Origin: Nectonema munidae
Lineage: Eukaryota > Nematomorpha > Nectonematoida > Nectonematidae
Assembly: GCA_030549495.1 (NCBI GenBank)
Contig: JAUIRK010000293.1
Location: 434,001 to 498,000, forward strand
Direction of reading: 5' to 3'
DNA length: 64,000 nucleotides
In this document: positions 12,401 to 27,400 of the stretch, one piece after another
How positions within the stretch are numbered: position 1 is the first letter of the stretch
Layout of the letters: each line of letters opens with the position of its first letter
Notes under the pieces: generated by a model
Told to the model about the DNA's origin: nothing
The model's database searches: none
Seen by the model: the letters and a program-made list of their open reading frames with translations, nothing else
Translations under genes and position numbers: made by a program

Positions 12401-15400
12401 TGGTTTGTGAGAAAAAACAGACTCATCGATTTGTATTGTGCAATCAGGTCCTCCAAGTTTAATAGGATTATTCTCAAAATATATTTTGCAAACTTCTATA
12501 AAAAATGAAAAACAATCAATTAGTGTTTTTTCACTCATTCCAGTTTGTTGAGATGTTTTTGTTACTCCAATATTTTGAGTCCATAAATACATTATATGAA
12601 TCCATTTTTGAAGAGAAACTTTCGATTTATAAAAAAAAGATGAAAAACGCATTGAAATTGTATATTTGAACTTAAGACACGCTTTCTTTTGACATTTCCA
12701 TACAAAACCATCTATAGCTTTTGAAGATTTTGTCCAATTCATTTCACAATTGCATTCTAAGCAAAAACACTTTGTTTTCAAAAGTTTTTGAGTTTTCATC
12801 CAAGTAATAACATAAAAAGAATTTTGATTTAGTAAAGGCAAAATAAAATCTTGAAAATTCATTTTGTGAGAAGAATTAAAAAAATAAACAATAAGTATAT
12901 CTATAATATTATATATAGCTGACTTGCAAAACAGGATATTGTTTCAAGATTATACAGGGTTATAAGATTAAATATATACTAGTGATTATATATAATATGT
13001 TTTCAGGAAATCAGTATCAGTGTAATCCGATTAAAAATACATTGTTTAGTATACGCTCGAATTTAATTATACAATACACATTTCAAAGTTTAAATAAATA
13101 GAAAACTCAACTGAAGAATAGCCACCCTAAAAATTTCTCTTCTGAAGAATAGCCAACCCATTGTTGGGGTGGTTGTTCTTCATATGATCCTAAATCTGTA
13201 GTAGCCAGGTTATTGCCATCTTGATATCATTATCACAGGTGTAAATCAATCCATCGGCAACTATTTTAATTTTTGAAACTTGATTGCTTTCTAGAAAAAT
13301 TAAGAGCTTGGATGGCGAGTTTATGTTTGAAGTTTTTTCTGACAGTTCTTCAAAAGACTCCTAAAATACTAGAATATAATGGAATACTTATAAAAAATAA
13401 AATATATACTTTTATCTCTTCTATTAAAAAAACTTTTTTTGATCTTTCTTGACTTTAAACTTATTTTCTAAAACTTTCAATATTTTATATCATAGATAAA
13501 ATATAAAATATTTTTTTGAATAATAATATATTACTAAATCTATTTTTTGAATAATTATAATAATAAACCTGTGAGAATGGGAATAATCATCACACTTGAT
13601 TTCGGAAGCAGTGTAAAAATAAAAGCAAACTCTAGTACATCTGTAATAAGAGAAACTTAAGGGCACTTGTTTAACCGGTTATCAACCACAGTCGACATAT
13701 GTCGACTTTACAAAAATATGAATCGTCTGTTTTTATAAATGCTTTTTAATACAAATCTTCTGCTTTACATTAGATATCGTCTGCTTATTCTGGCCGATAA
13801 CGGGTTAAACTTGAAAAAAGTGACAAACTGCAAGAACGAACTTCTGTAAGCTTTTGAGTTTAGTTGGTATACTGACGCAAATCTTATAATTGCAGTTTAT
13901 ATTTTATATTTGTCGACGAAATCTCATTTTGCCAACGAAAGTGTACAATGAAGATTTACAAAATATTATTTTGTTAAAAAGCAATATTGTACGCTTTATT
14001 CGCCTACTTTTTGGAAAAATGGACATAATTCATTTTATTTCTGATATTTACATTTATTTTATGAATAAAATGAAGGTAAATCCCTTGTAATTCAATGAAA
14101 ATAGATAACTTTTCTGATGATGTTTCTGATTATCGCAAAAATATAATGACTGAAGATGACATTTTTCCTGGAGAATATCTAATTTCAAGTGATAATAGTG
14201 ATGAAGGTATAGATATATTATTATAGTTACTCTTCAACTTTTATTTTTTTTTTCATCTTCTTCGGTGTATTCAATTCTTCTGAAAAAAGTCTTCTGAACT
14301 TAAAAATCGTCCATAAATAGTCTGATTCGGTTAAGTTATCCAAATAATTTAGTAATCTTACGAAAAATATCCTAAAGCAAAGATGTAAAACACTTTAAAA
14401 TACATAATTAAAATTTTGATATTTGATTCAATTTCACTGAAGAAAATGAAAGGACAGTTTGGAAGTTAGACAAAAATGGCCCAAATATTGACACTAACAG
14501 CTTGTATAAGATAACATGAAAAAAGTCTTGTAAAAACTTACATATCGTGTTTTTATCGTTAGGGACAGGGTTATTATCATGAAAAAATTGGATATATTAT
14601 GCAGTTATGCGAACAGATATTACTTTGGTCAAAACCATTCGTTAAAACAGAAAGAAATTCTATAATAATCATTGAATGTTTCTTCAAATCGAGAACCAAT
14701 GAAAATTAAAACTCCTATAGCATATTGAAAAAACGAGAAACATTATTCTGCCAATTTTTAGCTGTGGACCGAATTGAAATCTACCTAGTATTTGACTGGT
14801 CGCAATAAAATTCGTTTATTTCTAAAATAGAAATACCTGTCTCATTCTATGTACTTACAGGCAAAAAAATAATTTTTTTAATTTTTGGTAGTTAATTTGT
14901 ATAATTTATAACACTTTTTGAATAAAAGGACCTACAGTTGATTTAAAATGTGACAACACGTTCATGGTATTAAACTGATGCTTAAAAGTTTACAAAAATT
15001 CTAAATAAAAAAAATTTAATTTTAGGATAGAGCGACCATGGCAAAAAAGAGTTCAAGGGCTGCATGCCGTATCTGCAGGGGGGGGGTATGTTGTCCACTC
15101 TAGACAAAAAAATAGGCAACATCCTTTGCTTTTATATTATGGTCCATACAAAAAGATTAGCAATAATTCAAAAAACTAACATGATCAGAAAAACAAAATT
15201 TTGAATCAATAATTAATCCTAAATCATTGTGTTTTTCAACGTGATTAAGTTTAGTTCCACCTATATAAAAATTAGTATCATCTGTTTTTCCAACTTGAAG
15301 GTGACAACACTTGTTAATATTGAGTTGCAAATCCCATTCTCTACTCCATTTATATATTTTATATAAATTTTCTTGTAACTTTTTTTTGCCCTCACTACTA

Positions 15401-18400
15401 GAACCCTTGAATAATTTAATATCAGCATAAATTTTTACATTTGATTTCAAATTATCACTTATATCATTCAGGAATATAGAAAAGAATATCGGCCCTAATA
15501 CTGATTATTCAGTATTCAATTGATTATTTAGTATGTAGACAAATTTCAAAAATTAAAGAGGGAAAAAAATATGCTAAATTAAAACTAAACCGTCAGATAT
15601 ATGCCAGACTTATTTTATGTCAATATTCGATATAAGCACGTACACCGAACCATCTGAATAGGTACTTATATCGAAAACTATTAAATTAAAGTTGATTCAT
15701 AATTAAGTCAATAAGTAGAAAAAATGCTAAGTTTTAAAAAATTAAAAAAAGGTATATTTATTACTTAAAATAATATTCATCAATTGAAGACTGGTGCAAT
15801 TTTCTGCTCTCAATTACGTGGTTTTAAAGTGACTTTAGAGCTTTTTTCAAATCAATAATTGTAACTCCATATCGTTGTAGAATTTTTTTATTTCATCCAT
15901 CATTTGTTAGGCTCCCATAGGAGATACTTTAGGTTGCTCCTCATCTTCTTTTCCACTTTCATTATCAGAAACCACATTCAGCGGTAGTTCTTTCGTTGTT
16001 TCGAAGCACTCCAAATCTTGATCGCAATCAATATATTCAGAAGTTAAAAAACTTCCTCCCACTACATTATCTGTTCTTTCAGGGTGTTCAATCAACGCCA
16101 TGCCCTGTAAATTTGAACTAAAACACTTTTGAAAACAATTTTTAATTACCTCAGTAGAAACGCTGTTCTAAGACTTTTATAACATGTGAAGTGCGCCAAG
16201 TATCGTGACAGATTTAACAGCCTTCTCCATGTTTTTATCTTGTCCACAATTCAAGCGATCTATGACGTCTTTCATCAAGTTCTTTATATAATGCGATCCA
16301 TAGGCTGTATAATTGAAGTTGTAGTGGGAGGTAAAAAATAAATTTCAATATTCGAGGTTTTGAGATCTTTTGGATGTGCAGGGCATCGATCAATATCAAA
16401 GCAATTTTTCGTTTTTCTCTTTGCATTTTATTATCTAAATTTAAAAGCCAATCACAAAAATATCTTTAGTCATTCAAGAGGCTTTATTGTGCGTAAATTC
16501 AACAGGTAAATTATTTTTTTGTTTTTAAAGCATCTTGGACTTTGAAATTTACCTATCACAAGCAAGGGTAATTTCTCGGTGCCAGACATGTTTGCTCCTA
16601 ATAATAAAGAGAGAGTCTGTTTTAAAGTCTGTTCATTGCTTTTTTACTCCCACTGACAACTTCATTTTTTCTATCAAGAGTACCATTTGGCGTGGCTCTA
16701 TAATATATGCCAGTTTCATCTGCATTGAATATACAACTTTCAGAGTATACTTCTTTAAAATTTCATCAATAAAAAACTTTTTCCACTCTTCCGCTCTGCT
16801 TACATCTGCACTTTCTTTTTCTCCATGTTGACGTTTGTAAAAATATTGAATCTTTTCTGGAATCTTTGCAACCAACCAGTTGAAAATTTCATGGGATTTG
16901 CTTCAGAAGTTTGAGCTAATTCATTATGAAGTAATTTAGCCTTTTCAATCAAAAGAGGACCTGAAATTTGCAAATTTTTCTCTCTCATTGAACAAAACCA
17001 TTCATATAGAGAATTTTCTAATTCAGGCAACACTCCTATTCTTTTTCTTTTGAAATCTTTATTTTCCATTTTAATTCTAGAAAGTTCTTCTTTATTTTTA
17101 TCCATCATTAAAGTGTGGTTTATTTGATACTTCTTACCTATGTCACTAATTTTTTGTCCATCATCAACTTCCTTAGCAACTTGAAGTTTTAATTCAAAGC
17201 TAAAGTTCTTACGCTTATTGGACATTCTTAGTTTACAAGAAAGCAAATGAAATAAAAAACGGATGTAACAAAAAACAAACTTATGCTAAAGCAAAGTAAA
17301 ATCAATATTGAATGAAAATAACTGCAAAAAATGTATGCAATCATGATTGCATAATAACGCTTATCCTATATCTATAAACAATCATGTAAAATACATCTAC
17401 TAAGCGATATTATCAATCACACAATAGCTTTTTAGTGAATGCTTGAAGCAGTGGCGTAACTAGGTGGGGGCGGTACGCCCCGGGTGGCACATTTTTAGGG
17501 GCGGCATATTTTGAAATCACTCATATATTGCAATCAATATGATGGTAAGATTTTTATAACAGTTTGTGTTGTAAGAGATTTTCATTTGACAAACACAAAA
17601 AAACATGCATACGCAACAAATCTGAGATGTTAAAAAAGTTTTTGACGAAGTTATTGAAGGGTTTGCTAACAAAAAGCTAGAAAAGTTCATCTATAAAAAG
17701 TTGAAAATGAATATTTGTATGTAATTAAATAAATTTTTCAGTTTTTTTTTATTTTCATATTAAAGCATTTATACAAAACTAATTTATAAATAAATAAAGT
17801 TTTATGCGTTTTTAAACAAATTTTTTTAAATAAAAAGGGCGTCAAATTTATGACCCGCTTGAGTGGCAATTCTCATGGTTACGCCACTGGCTGGAAGCAA
17901 TATGAATGATTGAATGTTTTTACATGTGTTTAAATAAATTTTGCTGATTAATTCAAACAGACGCGTATAAATGTATAAGATATGAGAGCATAGTAAATCA
18001 AAAAATCAAAAATGTGCTATGTATTTTTGAGCAAGTCAAATAATGTGTCACTATAAAAAGTCATATTCGATGAAAATCCAATAGAATGGTTGTGAAACTT
18101 GTTTACTTTCCATTAAACACTACGTGCGTATAACGATCAGTGCTTATACCGATCAATTTCTATGTAAGATACCCTAAAAATAAATGGGACTTCAGATATG
18201 TGTGCTTATATCGGGTTTGTGCTTATAATGAATGTTTTATATTTTTTGAAAAACATCGTTAAAAAGACTATTAATTTTTCTTAGTATTAAAATAGACTTT
18301 TTTAAGATATTTTTTTTTAAAATTTACTTTTATTGACCAAAAACTACAAAAATGTTGTCAGAATAATAAACTGATTTTCACTTTATTTCTGCAACTTTTT

Positions 18401-21400
18401 TAAGTACAAACAAAAATAGACTTAAATGAATTTTACTCACTCTGCTCATTAGTTTCATTTCCCTTATACGAACCATTTGTATAATTGTTAAAAAATACTC
18501 TATACATCAGTAAAATTACAGGTCAACTTTCTAAATTTTGATCTTACTGACCGATCATGTGAGGTTTCATACTGGTATTATTTGGGGATAATGCAATAGA
18601 ACTATTTTTATCTTCAATAGATGTTTGGCGACTATAATCGTTTAATTTGTTTAGTTAACAATATAACTCCCTTTTCCAATGATGCTTCGAGTAACCATTC
18701 TTCACTGTATGAAAAAAGTAGTTTAATGGATGAATATCAAAATTCTTTTTACAACAATATAAATCAAAATCCAAATTATTGCAATTTTTCATCCAATCAA
18801 GATCAGGAATTTATGTCGTCAAGATTTATGCCGACACTAAATCATTTTCATTCGCCTTCAGAGCTTTATCATAAAAGTCAATCCTTAATCTTGGATGATA
18901 ACTACACCTCCTATGAAGATCATTTTAATGTATTATTTTTTTACACTATATTTAATTTTTTATTTTAGAATTATATAACAAAAGTGAATAAATTAGTAAC
19001 TTTCATTTATTCGTAGAGAAAATAAATTCTAAGTTTGATCTATCTTTTCAATTTTAACAATAATATAAATTTTTAATTTATTAATTAGTAAAACCTCAAT
19101 TTTCCTATTTTTAATTAATAAAATTCACTAAATGCCTATAGTAATCCACTTTATCTATACATATTTTATCTTTAACTCTCGTAATTAATTTTTAATATTA
19201 TAACGTGCATATATTTGTTTTTAACTAAGGCTTTTGAAGACCCCACTATATTTGATAATGTATGTATAGAGGTAGAGGTAGAGGTACCCCGGGGTGTTTT
19301 CATCGAGAAGGCACAATTGCACCGCTTGTATCGAACTATGAGGAAAGCTGGCTTAATGCGGAATCGAACCCAAGACCTTGAGTTATCGAATCCAGCATCT
19401 AACCAACCCTACTCACGCCCTCTATAACTAAGCATCCAAGCAAGCAGTCTCAAAGTAGACAAGAAATTCTTCTAAAATTTGCTCCGTTTTTTCATTTAAT
19501 TTCTGAAAACCTCTTCAACATCTTTCTTTGGAACAAACGCTAAGGCTGTACGATTTTTTTTATTATCAAAAAAGGATTCTTTGGCCCATTATACCAATTT
19601 TGCAATCCACAAACTTGAATCTTTCTCCAAAGGCATTGACCAAAATGAAAATAAAACCCTGATATATGAGAATTCAGAAAAAATTTCTCATTACCTATCA
19701 TTGCAGTTTTTCAATATTTAGAGTTATTCAATTAGGCTCCATATTCCTTATTTCTTTAAGTTTATTATATTTATCGTTTGTTTTTTTATGTTTTGTGGTA
19801 GAATAGACGAGTGGAATTGTGTGATTTTTTTCAAGAAGTGTATGAATAGTATAAGGTTGATGGTTGATAGGAGCCATAACCACCAGGGCATGCTTTTTTC
19901 AATAAATTAAGATTAGTTTTAGTTGCCAACAAACAAAAATCTTCTTCGTCTAAAACAAATCTTCCTCCTGTCAGTTCATCTATTATTTCTTCTTTGTTTT
20001 CTTATTATTCTGCTAAAGCTTTCTTTTTTGGGTAGGGATCCAGTAGCTTCTAAAGGAAAATTAGATGTGCAATTTGGAATTATAGTACTTGTAATTTATC
20101 CAGTATAAGAAGCACTTTCCTTTATCTTCTGTACTGTTTTTAGTACCACGGCTCTAGAAGCATCTGGTTTTTTAAGAATGTCGTAATGATCTTCAATGAA
20201 ATTCACTGTTTTTAGTGGTCCTTCACATTTTTTAATTTTGATAAAGACTCCTAGAGTGGAAATGATATTTTCTTATAAATAAAATTCTTTGAAGCTGTTT
20301 CTTACATCATATGGGTGCGACCAAATTTCCAAAGTTTAACAAAGATGCTGCAGTGTAAAATAGGTTGGGAACCACTGTACTATATATAGAAATACAATTT
20401 TTATTTTAGGAACAAGCTACATTTTCCCATCTCTCATTTTATGTTAAGAAGAATTGGAATTGTTTTGTACCGCTCTGTACTCTGGCTTAGCGATTATAAC
20501 AACAAGATTTTTATAGCGTTAGCTTATAAATTGTATAGATAAATTAATTAATTATATCTAATTATTGAATGTTATGCGATAAGAGAAGTGTTAAGGTGGG
20601 TCTTAAGTTGGCTGAAAAATTCTGGAATACCAATATTTAGCATTATCTTGGTATACAAATGCATCATCTTTTATAGGATTTCTCGAACGTTATTTAAACA
20701 TACAAAACATAAAAAATATGCTTTTAATTTCAAAATAATTTATGAATTTTAATTTTTGACAATAATTTTAATTTTTTTCCAATCAGCAGATCAAATGATA
20801 TATACTCAAAATTTAATTAAGTTGTCAAAGTGTCCTTAGGCAAAAGTCCGGTTACGAGTAATATTATATCTATGTGAATAATAAAATTAGCCATGGTAAT
20901 TCTCACTACTTTATACGATATTTAGGAGACAATAGCATGAAAACACTATCCTAATCTTTGTTTTATTCGAGTTAAGCCGTGTACAAATGAAGACTATTGT
21001 ATGCTTGAATCACTTCAATTTTTGCCGAATCAAAGAGAAGAGGAGAAAAATGGTTTTGTAAATAGAGAAAACAATTTCAGGAACTTGACTCTTGGAAGAT
21101 CTTTGACATCTAAAGAGAATATATCAGAAAATAGATTTTTGGATAATTCAACGGTTTCTACACTCCCAACTTCTTCAACAACTCCAATGGACAACGCACA
21201 TCCAAATAAAAATAAAAATTCCGACTGGCTCTCTAACTACAAACTTCCCGTTACTAAAGTTTCGTCTATTTCAAGTGTATTTATTTCATTTTATTTTTAA
21301 CTATTCAATAAACATGTATAGCAGAAAAAGTAAGTAGTAATATTACTAGTTGAATAGTAAAAAATAGTAAAGTTAATTATTACTAAATATAAAGTTCCAT

Positions 21401-24400
21401 TACTACTTAAAAAGGTGTGTGTACTAATATTACTATCTAAAGAATAGTAAAATATTGATGTTTCAAGTACTGAAAACTTTTTGGGTTAGTAGAAGAAGTG
21501 GTAAATTTACTTTATCATTAATTTTACTTTATTAATAAATAGTATGCATAGTACTGGCTACCCATTTTTATTGTAGCAACTACTGCATTTTTTCAGTGAA
21601 GCTTTTTTTGTTACTTGTATCACACAAATTGTTTAAAAAGCACTATTAAAATTTTATAATTTCTTTCCACCCCTCATTTAAATGTTATAAAATCATGTCA
21701 TAAAAGTAGGGCATTAAGCTATTCACATTTTTATCTATTAATAGATAAATATATCTTTGAAATTATAATAATAATCACATAGAGTGTTATGTCTGAAGCA
21801 TAGCCCCAACTCGCCTTCTTTGACACGATTTCTGGCAAACCACACTTGAAAAGATAAATATATTTTATTCTCATGTTCTCTCATTTGGATAAAATATTTT
21901 CGAGCAAAATTTTTGACCACCAGATAAAACCACATCTTGGATAAAACTTCTGGTAATTCTACTGTACCACGACTTCTGTAAATTAACCCATTTACGACCA
22001 ATGTTCCAAAAGGAAAGGCAGGCAATTAAGACCTCTTTTTGCGTCATTACTTTTCTTCATCTTATATCAAATAAATCCAAAACTTAAAAATCATTCTATA
22101 AATACTTTGTTTCGAGACCATGAGATCTTGCGTTCAAATTTAGCATCAAATCATCCTAACTCATAGTTTAGCATGTGGAATCGTGTTTCTCGATGAAAAC
22201 TCGCCACGGTATTTTTATCTTTATTATAATAATTTTCAATAATGTGAAGTTACTATTTCACTGAACTTTCTATATATTTAACTAGGTGCGCTTCGAGAAT
22301 CTCTGCCGAGTTTAGAGTGGGGGCTAAAACACTTAAAAATATTTTATAGTAAATAAAGTTTTTATGCTCTTTTGATATAACTTAAATTATATAGCTAAAC
22401 TTTAGAAGGAGGTCGAGGTGAGGTTTAGGTGGAGGGGGCTATATCGTCTTAGCCCCAGTGGCGTAACTAAATGGGCGGTCGGTTTCGGGAGTTACTTTTT
22501 TTAAATGTTAAATCCATTCATAATGATGTTTTAATTATCTTTTTTTGTTTTATTTTAGTGTAATATACACTAATTTCCATCGAACAATTTTCATTACCTC
22601 ACTCAACTAGGTTTATTCTCGTTTGATTTGAAACACAAAAGCATACCTAGTCGTAACTATTTTAAAATGTTGTGTTTTGTATGTTAAAGTATGAAATTAT
22701 ATTTATCATCTGTTTTTTATTCTAACAGGTTTTGGTAAATCTGTGAAATAAAAAATCATTTAACAAGTTAAAAAAGCCAAGTACTTTTCTATGATATTTC
22801 ACAGCACTCCTGACATTTCACATAAAAATCAAAGAAGTCAAGTTTTACGCTATATAATGATTGATAAAGAAGAAGTGTTAGTTGTCTAATCATTTGTAAA
22901 TTTTATCCAAACTAAAGGCAAAACTGCTGAAAAAATTTTGGTATTCAAAATTGTAGAGGGCAGGTGTATGATAATGCTACAGTGGTGGCTGGTGTACATA
23001 TTGGGGTTCAAAGACGTATCAAAGGAATAAACCAGAAAGCAGAATTTGTTGATTGTTTACATCACTCACTGAATCCATATCTTCACGCAGCTTCTATTGC
23101 TGTTACTTTTTTTTGGATGCTTAGAACGTTTATTTGTATTTTTCTTTTCACAAACTTTATGGTTGGGATATTTTGACCTCAGTAACTGTTAAAAGTGTGA
23201 AACGCTTAATAGAAACCCGATGAAGTGCAAGAAAAGAAGGGACAAGTCTGGGTAAAAAAGAATTTTCAAAATTTTATTTGCTTTAGAAAGGTTTACTGAT
23301 GAAGAAGAAAATACAGCAAAAAGGGCAATTTCTGCGCCACAATCATTATCTGTTTTGTGCATTCTTGGTTTTTGGGAAAGAAAGAAAGAAAAAAATTTAT
23401 TTCACCAGATGTATTAAATATATATATAAACATTGGATAATAAACATATTGTATTGAGTAAAATTTTTGATTACAAATTCTGCAAGGGTGTGTAGAAGGC
23501 CTTATAGCCTCTGGTATATACACCCTGGTATATGGGAACCTATTCTTTTAGGAATAAATGATGCACAGTTGTATCTGCAGAAAAAGGGATTAAGTTTAAA
23601 ACAATGCGATCTAAAACTAGAGGCACTGAAAACCCTTTTTGTTGAGAATAAGGATATTTTAGTTAATAATGGAATTGGTTATGCTAAAGAAATTTGCAAC
23701 GATTTAGGAATAATCATGGAACGTTGTCGACTCAACAAGAGAAAGAAAATATTTGGTGAAAAATTTGGTGATGAGTTTCCCCACGATATTGAAAGAAGAG
23801 GAATGTTTCAATCTCTAGATAGAATGATTCAAAAAATAGCCTCAAGATTTAAACAAATTCATGAAATTGCTGAAAGATATGCTTTTCTTACTCCGTTAAA
23901 ACTTTATAGTAAAAATATGAATGTCAATTAAATGAAGATTATGACGATATTGATAAAGAAGTGTTTCCTGTTGAAAGGAAAAGACTTCAGAATTTTCTTG
24001 CTGTTGCCGCTATTAAAACCGATAAACATACGTGCATGGAAGGTCTTTTTGAACTTTTTCTCTTTATTCAAAAAATATAACTTTGGAGATTCAGTTCCGA
24101 ATATAGTGATAATGTTACGAATTTTTCTTACAATTGCCGTCAGTATGCTATTTGTGAAATAAGTTTTTCCAAGCTGAAACTGATCAAGAACTACTTAAAA
24201 TCTTCTATAAGTACTTCGAAGTTGAAAAATCTTGCTATCTTGTGTATAGAAAGGGAGCTGACAGATGAGATCGAGAAAAGGTAGAAAAGTTACCTTGTGA
24301 TAAAGTTTATGTTTTTATTTGGAAATGAAAATATATAATTCGTTAACTTGTAAAATGTTTTTTTCATTTTTAAATTAAAATTTTACTTTTCAATTTTGAA

Positions 24401-27400
24401 TATTTGTTTTTTAACAATTAAATACTTATAGGATAGATAAAATGAATATTACGGGTTGTTAGCAAGGCCTAGTTTATTTTCAAAATTAAAGGGCTCGTCA
24501 GACTCATGAGCCGGCCGGGCGGCACTTTTCATAGCTACGCCACTGCTTAGCCCCTAACCCTCTGTATCTGACATTAATAACCCTCTGTAGCCCTACCCCT
24601 TTAACTGATTTTTTTTCTAAATTTTGAAAAATGGGTGCGTGTCGATTTTTACCAACATTAAATATAGTTTGAGTAACCCTATAAAATCTTATTAAATCTT
24701 TAGGGGCCGATCTACAACTTAATTCTGACTGCTTTCAAATTTAAAAGTGGAGTAGGTTAAATCGAAAATGAATTATATATATTGAAGTCATTAAAGTTTA
24801 TATTAAACCTACACTTCTCTTATCAAAAATACAACTAAACATATCTTAAAATTTTTGACCATCTTTCGGAAGATTAAAAAGACGGTATAGATTTGCGTTT
24901 GAAACTTGTTAATTTGGTTTTTCTAAAAAAAATTGGTAGATTTTTCAACTGCAGCTTTTTGGAAGTTAATTTTTAATTGTAACAAAGTGTATAATTAGTA
25001 AAAAATAAACATTTATTTATAATTTTTTATAATTTCTTTCTCTATTTTCACAAATATTCGCCTGAAAATCTAAATCATAACAATAATCATCTAAGGTGGT
25101 AAGATTTTTAATCCTATAAAAAATTATACTATAACAACTTGGCTAATAAATTCATTCAGATATTTTTTACAACTGCTAATAATAATAAATGGTTTTTTAT
25201 AAGATATGTTATTGATTTTTCTAAAAATTCTATGGTATATTTTTAAATAAGATCAAATCTAAATTTTTTAATTCGAGAAATACTTACTGTTTATTTTGTA
25301 CAAAAAATGTACCCTACGTTGATCATTTTTTTAATTAATAAAATTAATTATTAAATAAATTTTAATGAAATGTTTGACCACTCATGTCCCAGACTTGTGC
25401 CTTTTAATTGTGCCTAGTTCAGTTTGTTCTTTACCTAACAAAAACAGATCAGAGTCCTCAGTGTATTTGTCAATATTTGCACTGTCCAGTTCTTTGTTGT
25501 ATTTCACACGCCTCACACCCATATCAAAAAAATTAATTGTCCCAAGCAAGTTTTAAAAACCCCAAGTATCCTGCAGCTTTATTTTTTTTAACATCTCCCA
25601 CTTCGAAGTTTCAATATTTAAACCACACTTTTTCGAATTACTTACTATGGTTATCTTCTATCATATATATATATGTAGGATCTGGTATATATATTTCACG
25701 ATTTTTTTTTAGAAAATTCGGATACTTCTCAAATTTTTTTAGCGAAAACTCAACAAGCTGAAGGTTTCGAAGAATTAGACATTGAGTAACCAAGCAAAAC
25801 ATTCTCGTCAATATTTATGTTTCCTTTCACAATATTAAATATAGTAATCATTTCATTCCTTAGCTTCTTTGATACAAAGAAGGAAGATTTATTTTCTCCA
25901 ATCTTCTAATGTAATATAGACTTTTCATTCCTTTCAAGTGTTTTGTAAATACTCTCTGAACGTTTTCTATTTTTCTGATGTTCATAATTGAAGAATTTCC
26001 AAAAATCACATTTCCATATTCTAAAACAGGCCTGACTAAAGATTTGAACAGATGGAAAGAAACTTCAATGTCAGATAACACAAAAGTATTGTTTAATATG
26101 TGTAATATAGAGAAAGCTTTCTTTACAACATGACAAACATGATCAGAAAAACAAAATTTTAAATCAACAATTAATCCTATAAATCATTGTGTTTTTCAAC
26201 TTAATTAAGTTTAGTTCCACCTATATAAAAATTAGTATCATCTGTTTTTCCAACTTGAAGGTGACAGCACTTGTTAATTCTCTACTCCATTTATATATTT
26301 TATATAAATCTTCTTGTAATTTTTTTTGCCCTCACTACTAGAACCCTTGAATAATTTAATATCATCAACATAAATTTTTACATTTGATTTCAAATTATCA
26401 CATATCATTCATGAATATAGAAAAGAATATAGGTCCTAATACTGAACCTTGTGGGATTCCACTTATAATTTCAGAGGTTTCTGAACTGATTTCATTCAAT
26501 CGAACAACAAATTTTCTGTTAAAAATATAATCTCTCAACCATTCTATGAGATGGCTATTTATACCGAAAGATTTCAGTTTTAACCCGTTATCGGCCAGAA
26601 TAAGCAGACGATATCTAATGTAAAGCAGAAGATTTATATTAAAAAGCATTTATAAGAGCAGACGATTCATATTTTTTTAAAGTCGACATATGTTAACTGT
26701 GATCGATAACCGGTTAATATCAGTCTTTCATGGGGAACAGTGTCGAAAGTTTTCTGAAAGTCTAAATATATAACATTTACTATTTTATTATTATTCATTT
26801 CTAAAGAAAATTCATTAGAAAATTCAATTAAGTTTGTTATTGTTGACTTTTTTGGAAGAGTTGATGTCTCGATATCAGTTTGTTTTTTTCAAGATGATTA
26901 ACAAATTTATCAACAATGTGTAAACAGTATTCAAACTAAACAAATTGTTTGCTATAAGTAGCAGAAGCACAACTTTTGATAAAAGTGATCAATCAAAAAT
27001 TTTACTTCATTTTTCTCTTCACAATATTTGCTTTTACCTATGTCTACTTCGTGCTGAACTATATCTGTCATTTGCACAATTTCTCTTAGGTTTCACTTTC
27101 GGCAAATTCTTGATTGATGATAAAAATATGCTTTATTTATTAGCGTGATAAAAGTTCTTAAAAGGGATTTTTTGTGAATTTTTAAAGTTTTTGTGCTGTT
27201 TCCACTTACACTTATGGTATATATGGCCGAGTAAAAATTAGTAGTATCCTCTTCTGATATTGTGAATAATGGTAAATGCTAGATTTGCCTTTAGGTTTTT
27301 TTGTTAACTTTTATGTTAGGGTCGTATAACCCTAACAATAACCCAATGCATTTTTTATGTTCAAAAACAAGTTGGATTTCCTAGTGTGAAACACGTGTAA

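Larger units (their letters stand above)
15620..18235 (-). mobile_element. pogo/Tigger-like DNA transposon (ends tentative)
   Basis: A CENP-B-type transposase frame (see next entry) is framed by sequences sharing the inverted word CGATATAAGCAC (left near 15629, right reverse-complemented near 18205). Further TATAAGCAC copies lie inside the right end. The outer limits and a TA duplication are not certain. A 441-bp hAT-type element is inserted in the right arm. Confidence 0.55.
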
